Translations under genes and position numbers: made by a program | Notes under the pieces: model-generated | What the model was told of the DNA's origin: nothing | Database searches by the model: none | What the model saw: the letters and a program-made list of their open reading frames with translations, nothing else | Assembly: GCA_913043015.1 (NCBI GenBank) | Contig: CAJWKX010000001.1 | Coordinates: forward strand, 1-27,557 | Origin: an uncultured Candidatus Pelagibacter sp. | Lineage (GTDB): Bacteria; Pseudomonadota; Alphaproteobacteria; Pelagibacterales; Pelagibacteraceae | Reading direction: 5' to 3' | DNA: 27,557 bases | Part shown: positions 17,073 to 25,580 of the stretch, piece after piece | Layout: each line of letters begins with the position of its first letter | How positions within the stretch are numbered: the first letter of the stretch is position 1

Positions 17073-18608
17073 TTATATTTTAGGAAAAGTAATTTCAATT
17101 TTAGCACCTTTTTGATCTGTGTTGTTTGAAGCTGAAATTGTACCATTGTGTAACTCAACTAAGTTTTTTACTATATTTAAACCTAATCCCGAATGCTCTC
17201 CAAACATTTTAGGTCTATTGCTATAGAATCTTTTGAAAATTTTATTAGTATCTTTTTCTTTAAATCCTTCACCTTCATCAATGACTTTTAAAATAATATT
17301 TTCATCTTTATCTTCTGTTAGCACTACATCAATAGTTTGATTATCTTCACTAAAAGATATCGAATTATCTAACAAATTAGCAATTATTTGTTCAATCCTA
17401 TTTTCAATTCCTAAAATAACGCAATCTTTAGAACTGTTTGTCTTCAAGACAATTTTGATCCCTCTTTTGGAATTATAAATACTATTAAAATCATCAACAA
17501 CAGAGTTTGCAATTAGTTTTAAATCTAACTTTTTCATTTTTTCTTTGGTAATTGCCAGTTCATCTTTCAACATCTGGGAATAATCTGTTATTAATCTTTC
17601 AATTCTTGTTACATCTTGAGAAACTATATTAACTAATTTGTCTCTTTGAGATTTATCTTCTGTTTCTGAAATTATTTCTGATGCACTTTTAAGAGATGCA
17701 AGAGGATTTCTAATTTCATGAACTAAATCAGTAGAAAAATTTTCAGCATTATTAATTCTTTTATGAAGTTCATTTGTCATTTCGTCCAATGAATTAGATA
17801 AAACTCCTAATTCGTCGTTTCTATTTTTTATTGTCTGGATGTTTAAAATTTTTTTATTTTTTTCTTTTATTGATCTAGTGTAATTTACTAAAATTTTTAT
17901 TGGTTTTAAAAAGTATCTATTTAACACAAAGGAAAAAATTAAAATTACTAAAGCAACAACGATGGCCGTTCTAATTATAAAAATTTTCCTTTCATTTATT
18001 GCAGTCCTAATATCATTTGCTTTTTCGGTTATAGCCAAAAAACCAATATTTATTTTTCCATCATTAACATTTTTAATTGTAATTAATAAAAATTGATCGT
18101 AACTTTCTTGTGTAAAAGTAAAAGGTTTTCCAAAATCGGCAGACTTGGAATAATTTATTAATATATCGTTTAAAAAAGTAGAATCTTCCTTTTTAAATTT
18201 TCCAATTTTTTTCTCTTTAGATTTTATATCATCACTTAATATATCCATTTCAATTATTTCTAGCCTTTGAGAAAACGATCTTGGATCAAGATCTAGCGTA
18301 TCAGTGTCTCCGATTAAATTAAAATCACTATCAAAAATAAGCACCCTATCTAAATTTTGGAAAAGAAATCTTGTTGAAAATAAAAATTTTCTAATATCAT
18401 CCTCATTAAACTGAATTTGTAGCCTTCTAATATGTTCAATTGTATTATTTATAATCTGAATATGATTTGATGTTTTTTTATTAATTAAATTTGGCTGAAT
18501 ACCAATAAGATAGACTATTGTTAAGCTACTAAAAAAAACAAATACTAATAAATTAATAAATAAAAATTTTTTAAGGATAGATAGATTTTTGATGAAACTA
18601 CTTAACAT
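17073..18608 (-). CDS. chvG: Sensor histidine kinase ChvG (ExoS-like)
   Basis: This is a 511-residue inner-membrane sensor kinase. A transmembrane helix at about 13-36, a periplasmic sensor region with the DTDTLDLDPRSFSQ stretch seen in ChvG/ExoS proteins, and a second helix at about 211-230 are followed by a HAMP domain. The dimerisation box DLVHEIRNPLASLKSA has the phosphorylated His298. The catalytic domain has N411/N415 in ANLLDNSISFSED, G1 at VIDEGEGF, and G2 at HSGLGLNIV. All kinase residues are present. Its ATG overlaps the chvI stop by one base, so regulator and kinase are made together. In rhizobia ChvG responds to acidity and envelope stress through the repressor ExoR; no such partner is seen here. 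The periplasmic signal is unknown in this organism. Confidence 0.93.
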   Translation of the reverse strand: MLSSFIKNLSILKKFLFINLLVFVFFSSLTIVYLIGIQPNLINKKTSNHIQIINNTIEHIRRLQIQFNEDDIRKFLFSTRFLFQNLDRVLIFDSDFNLIGDTDTLDLDPRSFSQRLEIIEMDILSDDIKSKEKKIGKFKKEDSTFLNDILINYSKSADFGKPFTFTQESYDQFLLITIKNVNDGKINIGFLAITEKANDIRTAINERKIFIIRTAIVVALVILIFSFVLNRYFLKPIKILVNYTRSIKEKNKKILNIQTIKNRNDELGVLSNSLDEMTNELHKRINNAENFSTDLVHEIRNPLASLKSASEIISETEDKSQRDKLVNIVSQDVTRIERLITDYSQMLKDELAITKEKMKKLDLKLIANSVVDDFNSIYNSKRGIKIVLKTNSSKDCVILGIENRIEQIIANLLDNSISFSEDNQTIDVVLTEDKDENIILKVIDEGEGFKEKDTNKIFKRFYSNRPKMFGEHSGLGLNIVKNLVELHNGTISASNNTDQKGAKIEITFPKI

Positions 18609-19309
18609 TAACTAACATTCCAACGATAACCACTCCCATATCTAGTTTCAATTGCAGAAAAGTTACTGTCAACTTTTTTAAATTTTTTTCTAATTCTTTT
18701 TACATGACTATCAATAGTTCTATCTTCGATATCTGTATCCTCTCTGTAGGCTATATCCATTAATTGCGATCTTTCTTTTATTATTCCTGGTCTTTTTGCG
18801 AGCTCTTGAACTATTAAAAATTCAGTTGTTGTAAGTTTATCGGGTAATGGTTTGCCTTCCCATTCACACTCTAATTGTGAAGGGTCTAATCTTAATTTTC
18901 CTTGAGCTATAACATTTTTTGAATCTTCTATGCTGTTAATATTTTTCTTTCTTAACTGAAGTCTTATTCTTTCAACAAGAACTTTTATAGAAAAACCTCC
19001 TGATTTTTTTACAAAATCATCTGCACCCAATTTTAATCCGAGCAATTCATCTATTTCATCATCTTTGGATGTTAAAAAAATTACTGGTAGTGAAGTTTTT
19101 TTTCTTAGTTTTGTTAAAAGTTCTTCACCATCCATTTTGGGCATTTTAATATCAATAACTGCAAGATCTGGCGGAGTTCGCGTTAATCCAATTAAGGCAC
19201 TTTCACCATCCAAATAAGTTTGCACTTTAAATCCTTCTTTTTCTAGAGCAATACTGAGACTAGTCAAAATATTTCTATCATCATCAATTAATGCAATAGT
19301 TTGTTTCAT
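18608..19309 (-). CDS. chvI: OmpR-family response regulator ChvI
   Basis: The receiver opens with TIALIDDDRNILTS, nearly identical to rhizobial ChvI, with the acidic pocket D9-D11 and phosphoacceptor D53 in VIDIKMPKMDG. FLTSKDDEIDELLGLKLGADDF follows. The C-terminal winged helix (LTTTEFLIVQELAKRPG, RTIDSHVKRIRKKF, ETRYGSGYRW) is intact. One departure stands out: where ChvI proteins have Lys-Pro-Phe-Ser-Gln-Arg in the beta5-alpha5 turn, this one has KKSGGFSIK (101-109), so the proline is lost and two residues are added. It is transcribed with chvG, and the 50-nt gap from the polA stop probably holds its promoter. The target genes are unknown; envelope genes would be expected from relatives. 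Confidence 0.94.
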   Translation of the reverse strand: MKQTIALIDDDRNILTSLSIALEKEGFKVQTYLDGESALIGLTRTPPDLAVIDIKMPKMDGEELLTKLRKKTSLPVIFLTSKDDEIDELLGLKLGADDFVKKSGGFSIKVLVERIRLQLRKKNINSIEDSKNVIAQGKLRLDPSQLECEWEGKPLPDKLTTTEFLIVQELAKRPGIIKERSQLMDIAYREDTDIEDRTIDSHVKRIRKKFKKVDSNFSAIETRYGSGYRWNVS

Positions 19310-19359
19310 ATATTTACTTAAAAATACTAAATTGTTCTAATTTGGGCAATACCTATAGA

Positions 19360-22134
19360 TTAGTGCAAGTCTCCCCAATTATCTCCAACATTCACATCAA
19401 CAGAAAGAGGTATTGAAAATGAGTGTAGATCACTATCTTTAACACTAGACATTTCATCTTTAATAATTTTTGAGTATTTATTTACCTCTTCTTTAAGTAC
19501 TTCAAATATTAACTCGTCATGAATTTGCAGTAATATTTTACATTTTAAATTTTTTATTTCCTCAAAATTTTTGCTAACTCGAATCATGGCTAATCTCATA
19601 ATTTCAGAAGCAGATCCTTGTATAGGGGCGTTAATCGCTGCTCTTTCTTGAAAGTTTCTTATATTAAAATTTTTATCATTAATTCCAGTAATATGTGTTC
19701 TTCTTCCAAAAATATTGCTCACATAACCACTTTTTCTACAGAATTTAATTGTTGATTCCATATAATCTTTAATCTCAGGAAATTTTAAAAAATAAGAACT
19801 TAAAAAATCCTCAGCTTCAATATTTGAAACTCCGATTTGTTTTGCTAATCCATACTGTGAAATACCATAAATTATTCCAAAATTTATTACTTTAGCTTTT
19901 CTTCTCATATCTAAATCAACTTTTTTTACACTTACATTAAAAACTTGGCTAGCAGTTAATAAATGAATGTCCTCATTGTTTTTGAAAGCTTTTTTAAGTT
20001 CTTTAACATCAGCTAAGTCAGCCAATATTCTCATTTCTATTTGGTTATAATCTGCTGAAATTAAAGATAAATTATCTTCAGCGATAAAAGCTTTCCTAAT
20101 GTCTTTGCCATCATCTGATTTAATTGGAATATTTTGCAAATTCGGATCACTTGATGCTAATCGTCCTGTAGTTGTTGCTGCTAACAGAAATGATGTATGA
20201 ACTCTTTTTGTTTTTGGATTTATATGTTCTATCAAAGAATCTGAGTATGTATTTTTAAGTTTTGTTAACTGTCTCCAATCTAAAACTAGTTTTGGCAATT
20301 TATGACCTTTGAAAGCTAGATCTTCAAGAACAGTAGCTTTAGTTGCAAAACTTCCTTTTTTTGTTTTCTTTAGTGTTGAAATTTTCATTTCATTATACAT
20401 TACTTCACCCAATTGCTTAGTTGACCCTATTTTGAATTCTTTTTTTGAAATTTTAAAAATTTCACTCTCCAATGATTTAATTTTCTTTTCGAATTTAATG
20501 GAGAGTGATTTTAGAAAAATATTATTCAATTTTATACCATTAATTTCCATTAATGCTAAAATTTTAATTAATGGTTTTTCAAACGTTTCATAAATGTTTG
20601 TTAATTTTTCAGATTTAAGATTATTTAAAAAAAATTTATATAATCTAAATGTTATATCTGCATCTTCTGCAGCATAATTTTTAGCATTATTAATATCAAC
20701 TTCACTAAAATTTATTTGCTTTTTTCCAGTTCCTACTAAATCTTTAAATGAAATAGTTTTATGATCTAAATGAATTTTAGATAAAATATCCATGTTGTGT
20801 CTATTTTTTCCTGCATCTAGCACATAGGACATCAGCATAGTATCTTCCATCGAGTTCATATTGATTCCACGATGGTATAAAACGATGAAGTCAAACTTAA
20901 TATTTTGCCCAATTTTTTTTATACTTGCGTCTTCTAGAAAAGGTTTTAGCAATTTAACAACGCTTGTCTCTTGCAAATTATTTCCCCTGACATGTCCAAT
21001 TGGAATATAACAAGCCTTACCAATCTTTGTTGAGAGTGAAATACCTACTAAATTTGCTTGGTGGGGATCTAAAGAACTTGTTTCTGTATCAATTGCTATC
21101 TCACCAAATTCTTCGGCTTCTTTTAACCAACTATTTAAATCATTCTCTTTCTCTATTAATTTATAATTTTTATTACTTATTTTAGAATAATTTTGAGTTT
21201 TTTCAGGATTATCTCTTTCTTTTAAAAAACTTATATCTCCATATGTAGAAATTACTGAACTTAATAACCTATTAAATTCCATTTCTTTTAAAAAACTATA
21301 AAGTTTTTCTTTGTTTATATTTTTTAATTCAAATTCAGTAATTTTGTTTTTAACTGGAACGTCTTTTTTAAGAACAACTAGTTTTTTACTAATTATTGCC
21401 TTATTTTTATTATTAAGGAGTGTTTCTCTCCTTTTATTTTGTTTAACTTCTCCTGCTTTTTTTAATAAATCTTCTAAGGTTCCATATTGATTAATTAATT
21501 CTGCTGCTGTCTTTACACCAATACCCGGAACGCCCGGAACATTATCGCTACTATCTCCTGCTAAAGCTTGAACATCAACTATTTTTTCAGGAGAAACACC
21601 AAACTTTTTATCTATATCTTCATTAGAAATAAATTTTTTTTTCATTGGATCATAAATTCGAATATCTTTTTTGTATAACTGCATTAAATCTTTATCAGAT
21701 GAAACAATTGTTACTTTTGCTCCTTCTTTTACAATTTGTTCAGAGTAAGTAGCTATCAAATCGTCGGCCTCATAATTAATTAATTCAATTGAAGGTAAAT
21801 TAAATGCTTCTACAGATTTTCTAATATATTCAAATTGAGGCACTAAATCATCTGGAGCTTCAGATCTATTGGCCTTGTAATCAGAATAAATTTCGTTTCT
21901 AAAATTTTTTCTAGCAGAGTCAAAAATAACTGCAAAATGAGTTGGCTTTTCTTTATTATCATTTGATTTTGAAACCTCGAGTAATTTAAATAACATATTG
22001 CAAAATCCACTAACTGCACCAGTTGGCATACCATCACTTTTTCTTGTGAGAGGTGGTAATGCATAATATGCTCTGAATATATAGCCCGAGCCATCAATTA
22101 GATAAAAATGATCGGTTTTTTTTATTTTGCTCAT
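19360..22134 (-). CDS. polA: DNA polymerase I
   Basis: The 924-residue protein has all three Pol I activities. The N-terminal 5'-3' exonuclease (1 to about 300) shows LIDGSGYIFRAYYAL, the YEADDLIAT metal site and GDSSDNVPGVPGIGVKTA. The 3'-5' proofreading domain is intact: Exo I D349/E351 in IDTETSSL, Exo II N411/D415, and Exo III Y487/D491. The polymerase has motif A D695 in SADYNQIEMR, an O-helix with R744, K748, F752 and Y756, and motif C H872-D873-E874 in QIHDELIFEV. Phe752 is the common bacterial O-helix residue, unlike the Tyr or Leu of many phage enzymes. It fills Okazaki-fragment and repair gaps. It begins 51 nt from the divergent ABC ATPase gene. Confidence 0.98.
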   Translation of the reverse strand: MSKIKKTDHFYLIDGSGYIFRAYYALPPLTRKSDGMPTGAVSGFCNMLFKLLEVSKSNDNKEKPTHFAVIFDSARKNFRNEIYSDYKANRSEAPDDLVPQFEYIRKSVEAFNLPSIELINYEADDLIATYSEQIVKEGAKVTIVSSDKDLMQLYKKDIRIYDPMKKKFISNEDIDKKFGVSPEKIVDVQALAGDSSDNVPGVPGIGVKTAAELINQYGTLEDLLKKAGEVKQNKRRETLLNNKNKAIISKKLVVLKKDVPVKNKITEFELKNINKEKLYSFLKEMEFNRLLSSVISTYGDISFLKERDNPEKTQNYSKISNKNYKLIEKENDLNSWLKEAEEFGEIAIDTETSSLDPHQANLVGISLSTKIGKACYIPIGHVRGNNLQETSVVKLLKPFLEDASIKKIGQNIKFDFIVLYHRGINMNSMEDTMLMSYVLDAGKNRHNMDILSKIHLDHKTISFKDLVGTGKKQINFSEVDINNAKNYAAEDADITFRLYKFFLNNLKSEKLTNIYETFEKPLIKILALMEINGIKLNNIFLKSLSIKFEKKIKSLESEIFKISKKEFKIGSTKQLGEVMYNEMKISTLKKTKKGSFATKATVLEDLAFKGHKLPKLVLDWRQLTKLKNTYSDSLIEHINPKTKRVHTSFLLAATTTGRLASSDPNLQNIPIKSDDGKDIRKAFIAEDNLSLISADYNQIEMRILADLADVKELKKAFKNNEDIHLLTASQVFNVSVKKVDLDMRRKAKVINFGIIYGISQYGLAKQIGVSNIEAEDFLSSYFLKFPEIKDYMESTIKFCRKSGYVSNIFGRRTHITGINDKNFNIRNFQERAAINAPIQGSASEIMRLAMIRVSKNFEEIKNLKCKILLQIHDELIFEVLKEEVNKYSKIIKDEMSSVKDSDLHSFSIPLSVDVNVGDNWGDLH

Positions 22135-22185
22135 ATAAATAATGTTATCCTAATTTAAACGAATGTTATAAATGTATAAATCACT

Positions 22186-23115
22186 ATGAACAAAAAAAAT
22201 GTCTTATCTGTTAAAAACTTAAACAAAATTTATTCAAAGAACAGACTAAAATCTATTCATGCTTTAAAAAATTTAAACTTAGAAGTGAATGAAGGAGAAA
22301 TTTTTGGGTTATTAGGGCCGAATGGAGCTGGCAAAAGTACTTTCATAAATATTTTAGCAGGTACAACAATTAAAACCTCAGGTGATGTTAATGTTTTGGG
22401 GTTCAATCTTGACAAAAATCCTAGACAAGTAAAAGCCTCTATTGGAATTGTGCCACAAGAAGTAAATGTTGATCCTTTTTTTAGCCCAAGAAAATTATTG
22501 GAACTACAGGCTGGTTTATATGGAATTAAAAAAAAAGATAGAATTACTGATACAATTTTAAAGTTAGTTTCATTAGAAAATCAAGCAAATAGCTACACTA
22601 GAAGCTTGTCTGGTGGAATGAAAAGAAGACTGTTAGTAGCCAAAGCATTAGTACATCAGCCACCAATAATAATTTTGGATGAACCTACAGCAGGAGTGGA
22701 TGTCGAGCTTAGAAATAATTTATGGAAAAATGTAAAATCATTAAATAAACAAGGTGTCACAATCATTTTAACAACTCATTATTTGGCAGAAGCTGAGGAA
22801 ATGTGTGATCGTATCGGGATATTAAATAAAGGTAACTTAGTGGCATTGGATAGTACAATAAATTTATTAAAAAGAATACAAACTAAAATTGTAACTCTCG
22901 TTGTTAATGAAAAGGTTAATATCGAAAATCAGTCTCTAAACTCTTTAAATGTTATCGATAACAAACCTGGTCAACTTATTGTTTCTTATGAAAAAAGTAA
23001 ATTAAATATTGAAGAATTAATTAATTATATAAACAAACAAAATATAAAAATATTGGATATCTCAACTGATGATGGTAATTTAGAAGATGTTTTTGTAAGA
23101 CTAACAAAAAACTAG
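22186..23115 (+). CDS. ABC-2 type transporter ATP-binding protein
   Basis: This single nucleotide-binding subunit of 309 residues has Walker A GPNGAGKST at 44-52, Q-loop Gln91 in GIVPQE, the signature LSGGMKRR at 141-148, Walker B ILDEPTAG with Glu166, and switch His198 in TTHYLAEAEE. The GIVPQEVNVDPFFSPRKLLE stretch and the extra C-terminal domain after residue 215 (ending GNLEDVFVRLTKN) are typical of the DRA/YadG-type ATPases that drive ABC-2 permeases exporting polysaccharides, lipids or drugs. No permease gene follows: the next gene is bioY, 32 nt on. The partner must be elsewhere. TATAAA-like sequences at 22167-22180 in the 51-nt divergent gap may be its -10 element. BioY energising is unlikely, since ECF ATPases have a different C-terminus. 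Confidence 0.92.
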   Translation: MNKKNVLSVKNLNKIYSKNRLKSIHALKNLNLEVNEGEIFGLLGPNGAGKSTFINILAGTTIKTSGDVNVLGFNLDKNPRQVKASIGIVPQEVNVDPFFSPRKLLELQAGLYGIKKKDRITDTILKLVSLENQANSYTRSLSGGMKRRLLVAKALVHQPPIIILDEPTAGVDVELRNNLWKNVKSLNKQGVTIILTTHYLAEAEEMCDRIGILNKGNLVALDSTINLLKRIQTKIVTLVVNEKVNIENQSLNSLNVIDNKPGQLIVSYEKSKLNIEELINYINKQNIKILDISTDDGNLEDVFVRLTKN

Positions 23116-23147
23116 ATTAATTTTTTAATTAATAGTAAAATAAATTT

Positions 23148-23699
23148 ATGGAAATAGTTAAATCTTTACAAAGTCAAAAAATGCTAAAATCTATTTTAGT
23201 AGTATTAGTTGGCTCTATTCTATTAACAATTTCTTCAAAAATAAAAATTCCTTTTTACCCAGTTCCAATGACCATGCAAACTTTTGTTGTATTGTTTCTT
23301 GGTATAAGTTTTGGATACAAAATTGGAATTGCTACAGTTGGATTATATTTAATCGAAGGTATATTTGGTCTTCCAGTATTCTCTAATTCTCCAGAAAAGG
23401 GTGTTGGAATAGTTTACTTTACAGGACCCACAATGGGATATTTAATTGGATTTTTATTAGCAACTTTTTTAGCCGGTTATTTAGATTTAAAAACAAACAT
23501 TGTATCTATTTTCTTAAAACTTATTTTGTCTGTTTCTGTAATTTATATTTTAGGTCTTATTTGGCTTGGAATATTGATCGGCTGGGATAAACCAATTTTT
23601 CAACTTGGAGCAGCTCCATTTTTACTAGCTGAATTATTTAAGATTCTGATCTTAACTTTATTAACAAAAAAAATAATTACTTTTAGAAAATTTATTTAG
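23148..23699 (+). CDS. bioY: Biotin transporter BioY (substrate-binding S component)
   Basis: BioY binds biotin in the inner membrane. This 183-residue protein has about six hydrophobic helices and the family signatures: KIKIPFYPVPMTMQTFVVLFLG at about 31-52, GLYLIEGIFGLPVF, the glycine-rich GPTMGYLIGFLLATFLAGYL, and the late GAAPFLLAELFKI helix. The final segment normally contains a biotin-contacting Lys/Asp-type pair; here Glu and Lys occupy ELFK. No bioM or bioN energising subunits are adjacent; solitary BioY proteins are known in other bacteria and can support uptake alone or share a remote ECF module. It suggests dependence on, or salvage of, dissolved biotin. The tail overlaps convergent actR by eight bases. 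Confidence 0.94.
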   Translation: MEIVKSLQSQKMLKSILVVLVGSILLTISSKIKIPFYPVPMTMQTFVVLFLGISFGYKIGIATVGLYLIEGIFGLPVFSNSPEKGVGIVYFTGPTMGYLIGFLLATFLAGYLDLKTNIVSIFLKLILSVSVIYILGLIWLGILIGWDKPIFQLGAAPFLLAELFKILILTLLTKKIITFRKFI

Positions 23700-24255
23700 G
23701 CGATCTTTTAGATAGAATTCTTTGAAGTGTTCTTCTGTGCATTTTTAATCTTCTTGCAGTTTCAGATACATTTCTATTACATAATTCAAAAACACGATGT
23801 ATATGCTCCCATTTTACTCTATCTGCTGACATTGGGTTTTCAGGAGGCTCTGCTTTTTTATTTGGATCAGCTAATAAGGCTTTCTCAATGTCATCAGCGT
23901 CAGCAGGCTTAGCAAGATAGTCAATTGCACCTTGTTTTATAGCTGCGACTGCAGTTGATATGTTGCCATACCCTGTTAACATAATTATTCTGCTACTTGA
24001 GTTAGAGTTTTGAATTTCTTTTACAACCTCTAGTCCATTGCCATCATTAAGTCTCAAATCTACTACAGCAAATGCTGGCGTCTTTATTTTAACTGCCTCG
24101 ATACCTTTTTTTACACTTTCAGCTTGTGATACTTCAAAACCTTTTTTTTCCATCGCTTTGGCTAATCTTTCTCTAAATGGATTATCATCGTCAACTATTA
24201 ATAGAGATTTATTCTTAAATTCGCTTAATTTTTTTATATTTACTATTTCGGTCAT
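23692..24255 (-). CDS. actR: Redox-type response regulator ActR/RegA/PrrA
   Basis: The 187-residue regulator has a receiver with acidic pocket D22-D24 and phosphoacceptor D66 in VVDLRLNDGNGLEVV, the conserved Thr/Lys in MLTGYGN and YLAKPADADDIE, then a proline-bearing linker (AEPPENPMSADRVKWEHI). A Fis-type helix-turn-helix follows, SETARRLKMHRRTLQRILSKRSPK, whose HRRTLQRIL recognition helix is close to invariant in RegA/PrrA/ActR. In other alphaproteobacteria these proteins control respiration, carbon and nitrogen genes with redox. The usual kinase RegB/ActS and SenC are not adjacent, so it is an orphan here. A TTG at 24273 lies in frame, but the ATG at 24255 matches the family start better. 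It faces the polyamine cassette across a 146-nt gap. Confidence 0.93.
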   Translation of the reverse strand: MTEIVNIKKLSEFKNKSLLIVDDDNPFRERLAKAMEKKGFEVSQAESVKKGIEAVKIKTPAFAVVDLRLNDGNGLEVVKEIQNSNSSSRIIMLTGYGNISTAVAAIKQGAIDYLAKPADADDIEKALLADPNKKAEPPENPMSADRVKWEHIHRVFELCNRNVSETARRLKMHRRTLQRILSKRSPK

Positions 24256-24401
24256 GAAAGTTATATGGCTCAAAATAGATTTAATTCAATAGTATTATTT
24301 GCTTTACTTTAGCCTACATATCGCATAAATGCTGGAATTATATAGAATTTGCATAACAGATTTGCAAGTTTTTTTTATTAAATTTTTTTTGTGGAGCTAG
24401 A
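24256..24401 (+). promoter_or_regulatory. Leader and promoter region of the polyamine cassette (longest gap in the window)
   Basis: This 146-nt gap between divergent actR and the decarboxylase gene is the longest non-coding stretch in the window. Candidate plus-strand promoters are TTTACT (24305-24310) with TAAATG 17 nt on, or a TATAGA -10 at 24341-24346; neither is strong. A perfect small palindrome GCAT-AA-ATGC lies at 24323-24332, and a terminator-like hairpin at 24346-24376. An unusually clear ribosome binding site GGAG (24393-24396) sits five bases before the ATG. Together these suggest a regulated leader rather than a plain promoter. Confidence 0.4.
24346..24376 (+). terminator. Attenuator-like hairpin and T-tract before the decarboxylase gene
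   Basis: Bases 24346-24353 (AATTTGCA) can pair with 24363-24370 (TGCAAGTT), giving an 8-bp stem with one G-U wobble and a 9-nt loop, followed by an uninterrupted run of T to 24376. This has the shape of an intrinsic terminator. The gene to its left points away, so it cannot end an upstream transcript; on the plus strand it would act as an attenuator inside the leader. The stem has only two G-C pairs and is weak. If transcription starts at the TATAGA-type promoter it would not be fully transcribed. It is supported by sequence only. Confidence 0.35.
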
Positions 24402-25580
24402 ATGAAAAAATTTAAATCAGTTGATGAATTAATACATCAACTTAAACCGGAAAATCCTGTTTACTGTATCAGGAAAGATTCCATAATTTTAGCATCAAAA
24501 TTCTTTCAAAAGAGATTTCCTGGCAGGATTTTATACGCAATTAAAACTAATCCTCACCCTGAAGTGTTAAAAACAATTATTTATAGTGGTATTGATAATT
24601 TTGATTTTGCCTCAATTAAAGAATTACAAACAATTAAAGAAATATATCCGAAAGCAAAATGTTTTTATATGAATACTGTAAAAAGTAGGAAAAACATTAA
24701 AGAAGCTTATTTTAATTATGGAATCAAAACATTTTCTTTAGACACAAAAGACGAATTAATTAAAATCATTGAAAGCACTAATCACGCAAAAGATCTAGAA
24801 TTATTTGTTAGAGCATCAGTTTCAAATGAACATGCTGAAATAGATTTATCAAAAAAATTTGGAGCAATAAGTTATGAAGTAGTTGGATTATTAAGATTAA
24901 CAAAGCAATATGCAAAAAAAATTGGTTTGAGTTTTCATGTAGGATCACAATGTATGCATCCAATTTCTTACTCTAAAGGAATTAGTGAAATTGGTAATAT
25001 AATTAGAAAAACAAAAATTATTCCAGACTATATAAATGTTGGTGGCGGTTTCCCTTCAATTTACCCTGATTTAGTTCCACAATGTTTAGAAAGTTATTTT
25101 GCAGAAATTAAAAAAAGTCTAAAAAATTTAAAATTACAAAAACTACCTGAAATTATCTGTGAACCAGGAAGAGCTCTGGTTGCTGAAAGCGGCTCAACTA
25201 TAGTAAAAGTTATTCTAAGAAAAAAACAGAGACTTTATATTAATGATGGTACCTACGGTACATTATTCGACGCTGGTGTACCAAATATAATATATCCATC
25301 AAGATTGATTACTGTTGGAAGAATAATTTCAAAAAAAGTGACTGCATTTGATTTTTACGGACCAACTTGTGATAGTATGGATTATATGAAAGGACCATTT
25401 ATCTTGCCTAATAATATTAAAGAAAATGACTATATAGAATTAGGTCAACTTGGTGGTTATGGTCTTACTTTTAGAACTCAATTCAATGGTTTCTACTCAA
25501 ATGAAATATATGAAGTTGAAGATAAACCAATTATGACCATGTACGACAAAGAAACTAGCAAACAGTTTCTTGTTGCTTAA
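24402..25580 (+). CDS. Ornithine/lysine decarboxylase, fold-III PLP enzyme
   Basis: This 392-residue alanine-racemase-fold decarboxylase makes putrescine from ornithine, and possibly cadaverine from lysine. Lys48 in LYAIKTNPHP is the PLP Schiff-base residue. HVGSQ at 179-183, the phosphate-binding GGGFPS, EPGRALV at 254-260 and the inter-subunit active-site Cys323 in FYGPTCDSMDYM are all present; the last motif is that of ornithine decarboxylases rather than diaminopimelate decarboxylases. In alphaproteobacteria close relatives act on both ornithine and lysine, so substrate preference is left open. An unusually clear GGAG precedes the ATG. It is the first gene of a three-gene run with the DHS-like gene starting directly at its stop codon. 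There is no signal peptide; it should be a cytosolic homodimer. Confidence 0.9.
   Translation: MKKFKSVDELIHQLKPENPVYCIRKDSIILASKFFQKRFPGRILYAIKTNPHPEVLKTIIYSGIDNFDFASIKELQTIKEIYPKAKCFYMNTVKSRKNIKEAYFNYGIKTFSLDTKDELIKIIESTNHAKDLELFVRASVSNEHAEIDLSKKFGAISYEVVGLLRLTKQYAKKIGLSFHVGSQCMHPISYSKGISEIGNIIRKTKIIPDYINVGGGFPSIYPDLVPQCLESYFAEIKKSLKNLKLQKLPEIICEPGRALVAESGSTIVKVILRKKQRLYINDGTYGTLFDAGVPNIIYPSRLITVGRIISKKVTAFDFYGPTCDSMDYMKGPFILPNNIKENDYIELGQLGGYGLTFRTQFNGFYSNEIYEVEDKPIMTMYDKETSKQFLVA

Noticed and set aside
23116..23133. Perfect inverted repeat ATTAATT-TTTT-AATTAAT between the ABC ATPase and bioY
   Set aside because: All-A/T stem with negligible stability and no following T-run; such repeats are expected by chance in DNA of this composition, so it was not called a terminator.
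23148..23699. BioY and the preceding ABC ATPase as a dedicated biotin ECF transporter
   Set aside because: The ATPase has the C-terminal extension and length of ABC-2 exporter ATPases, and no T component is present.
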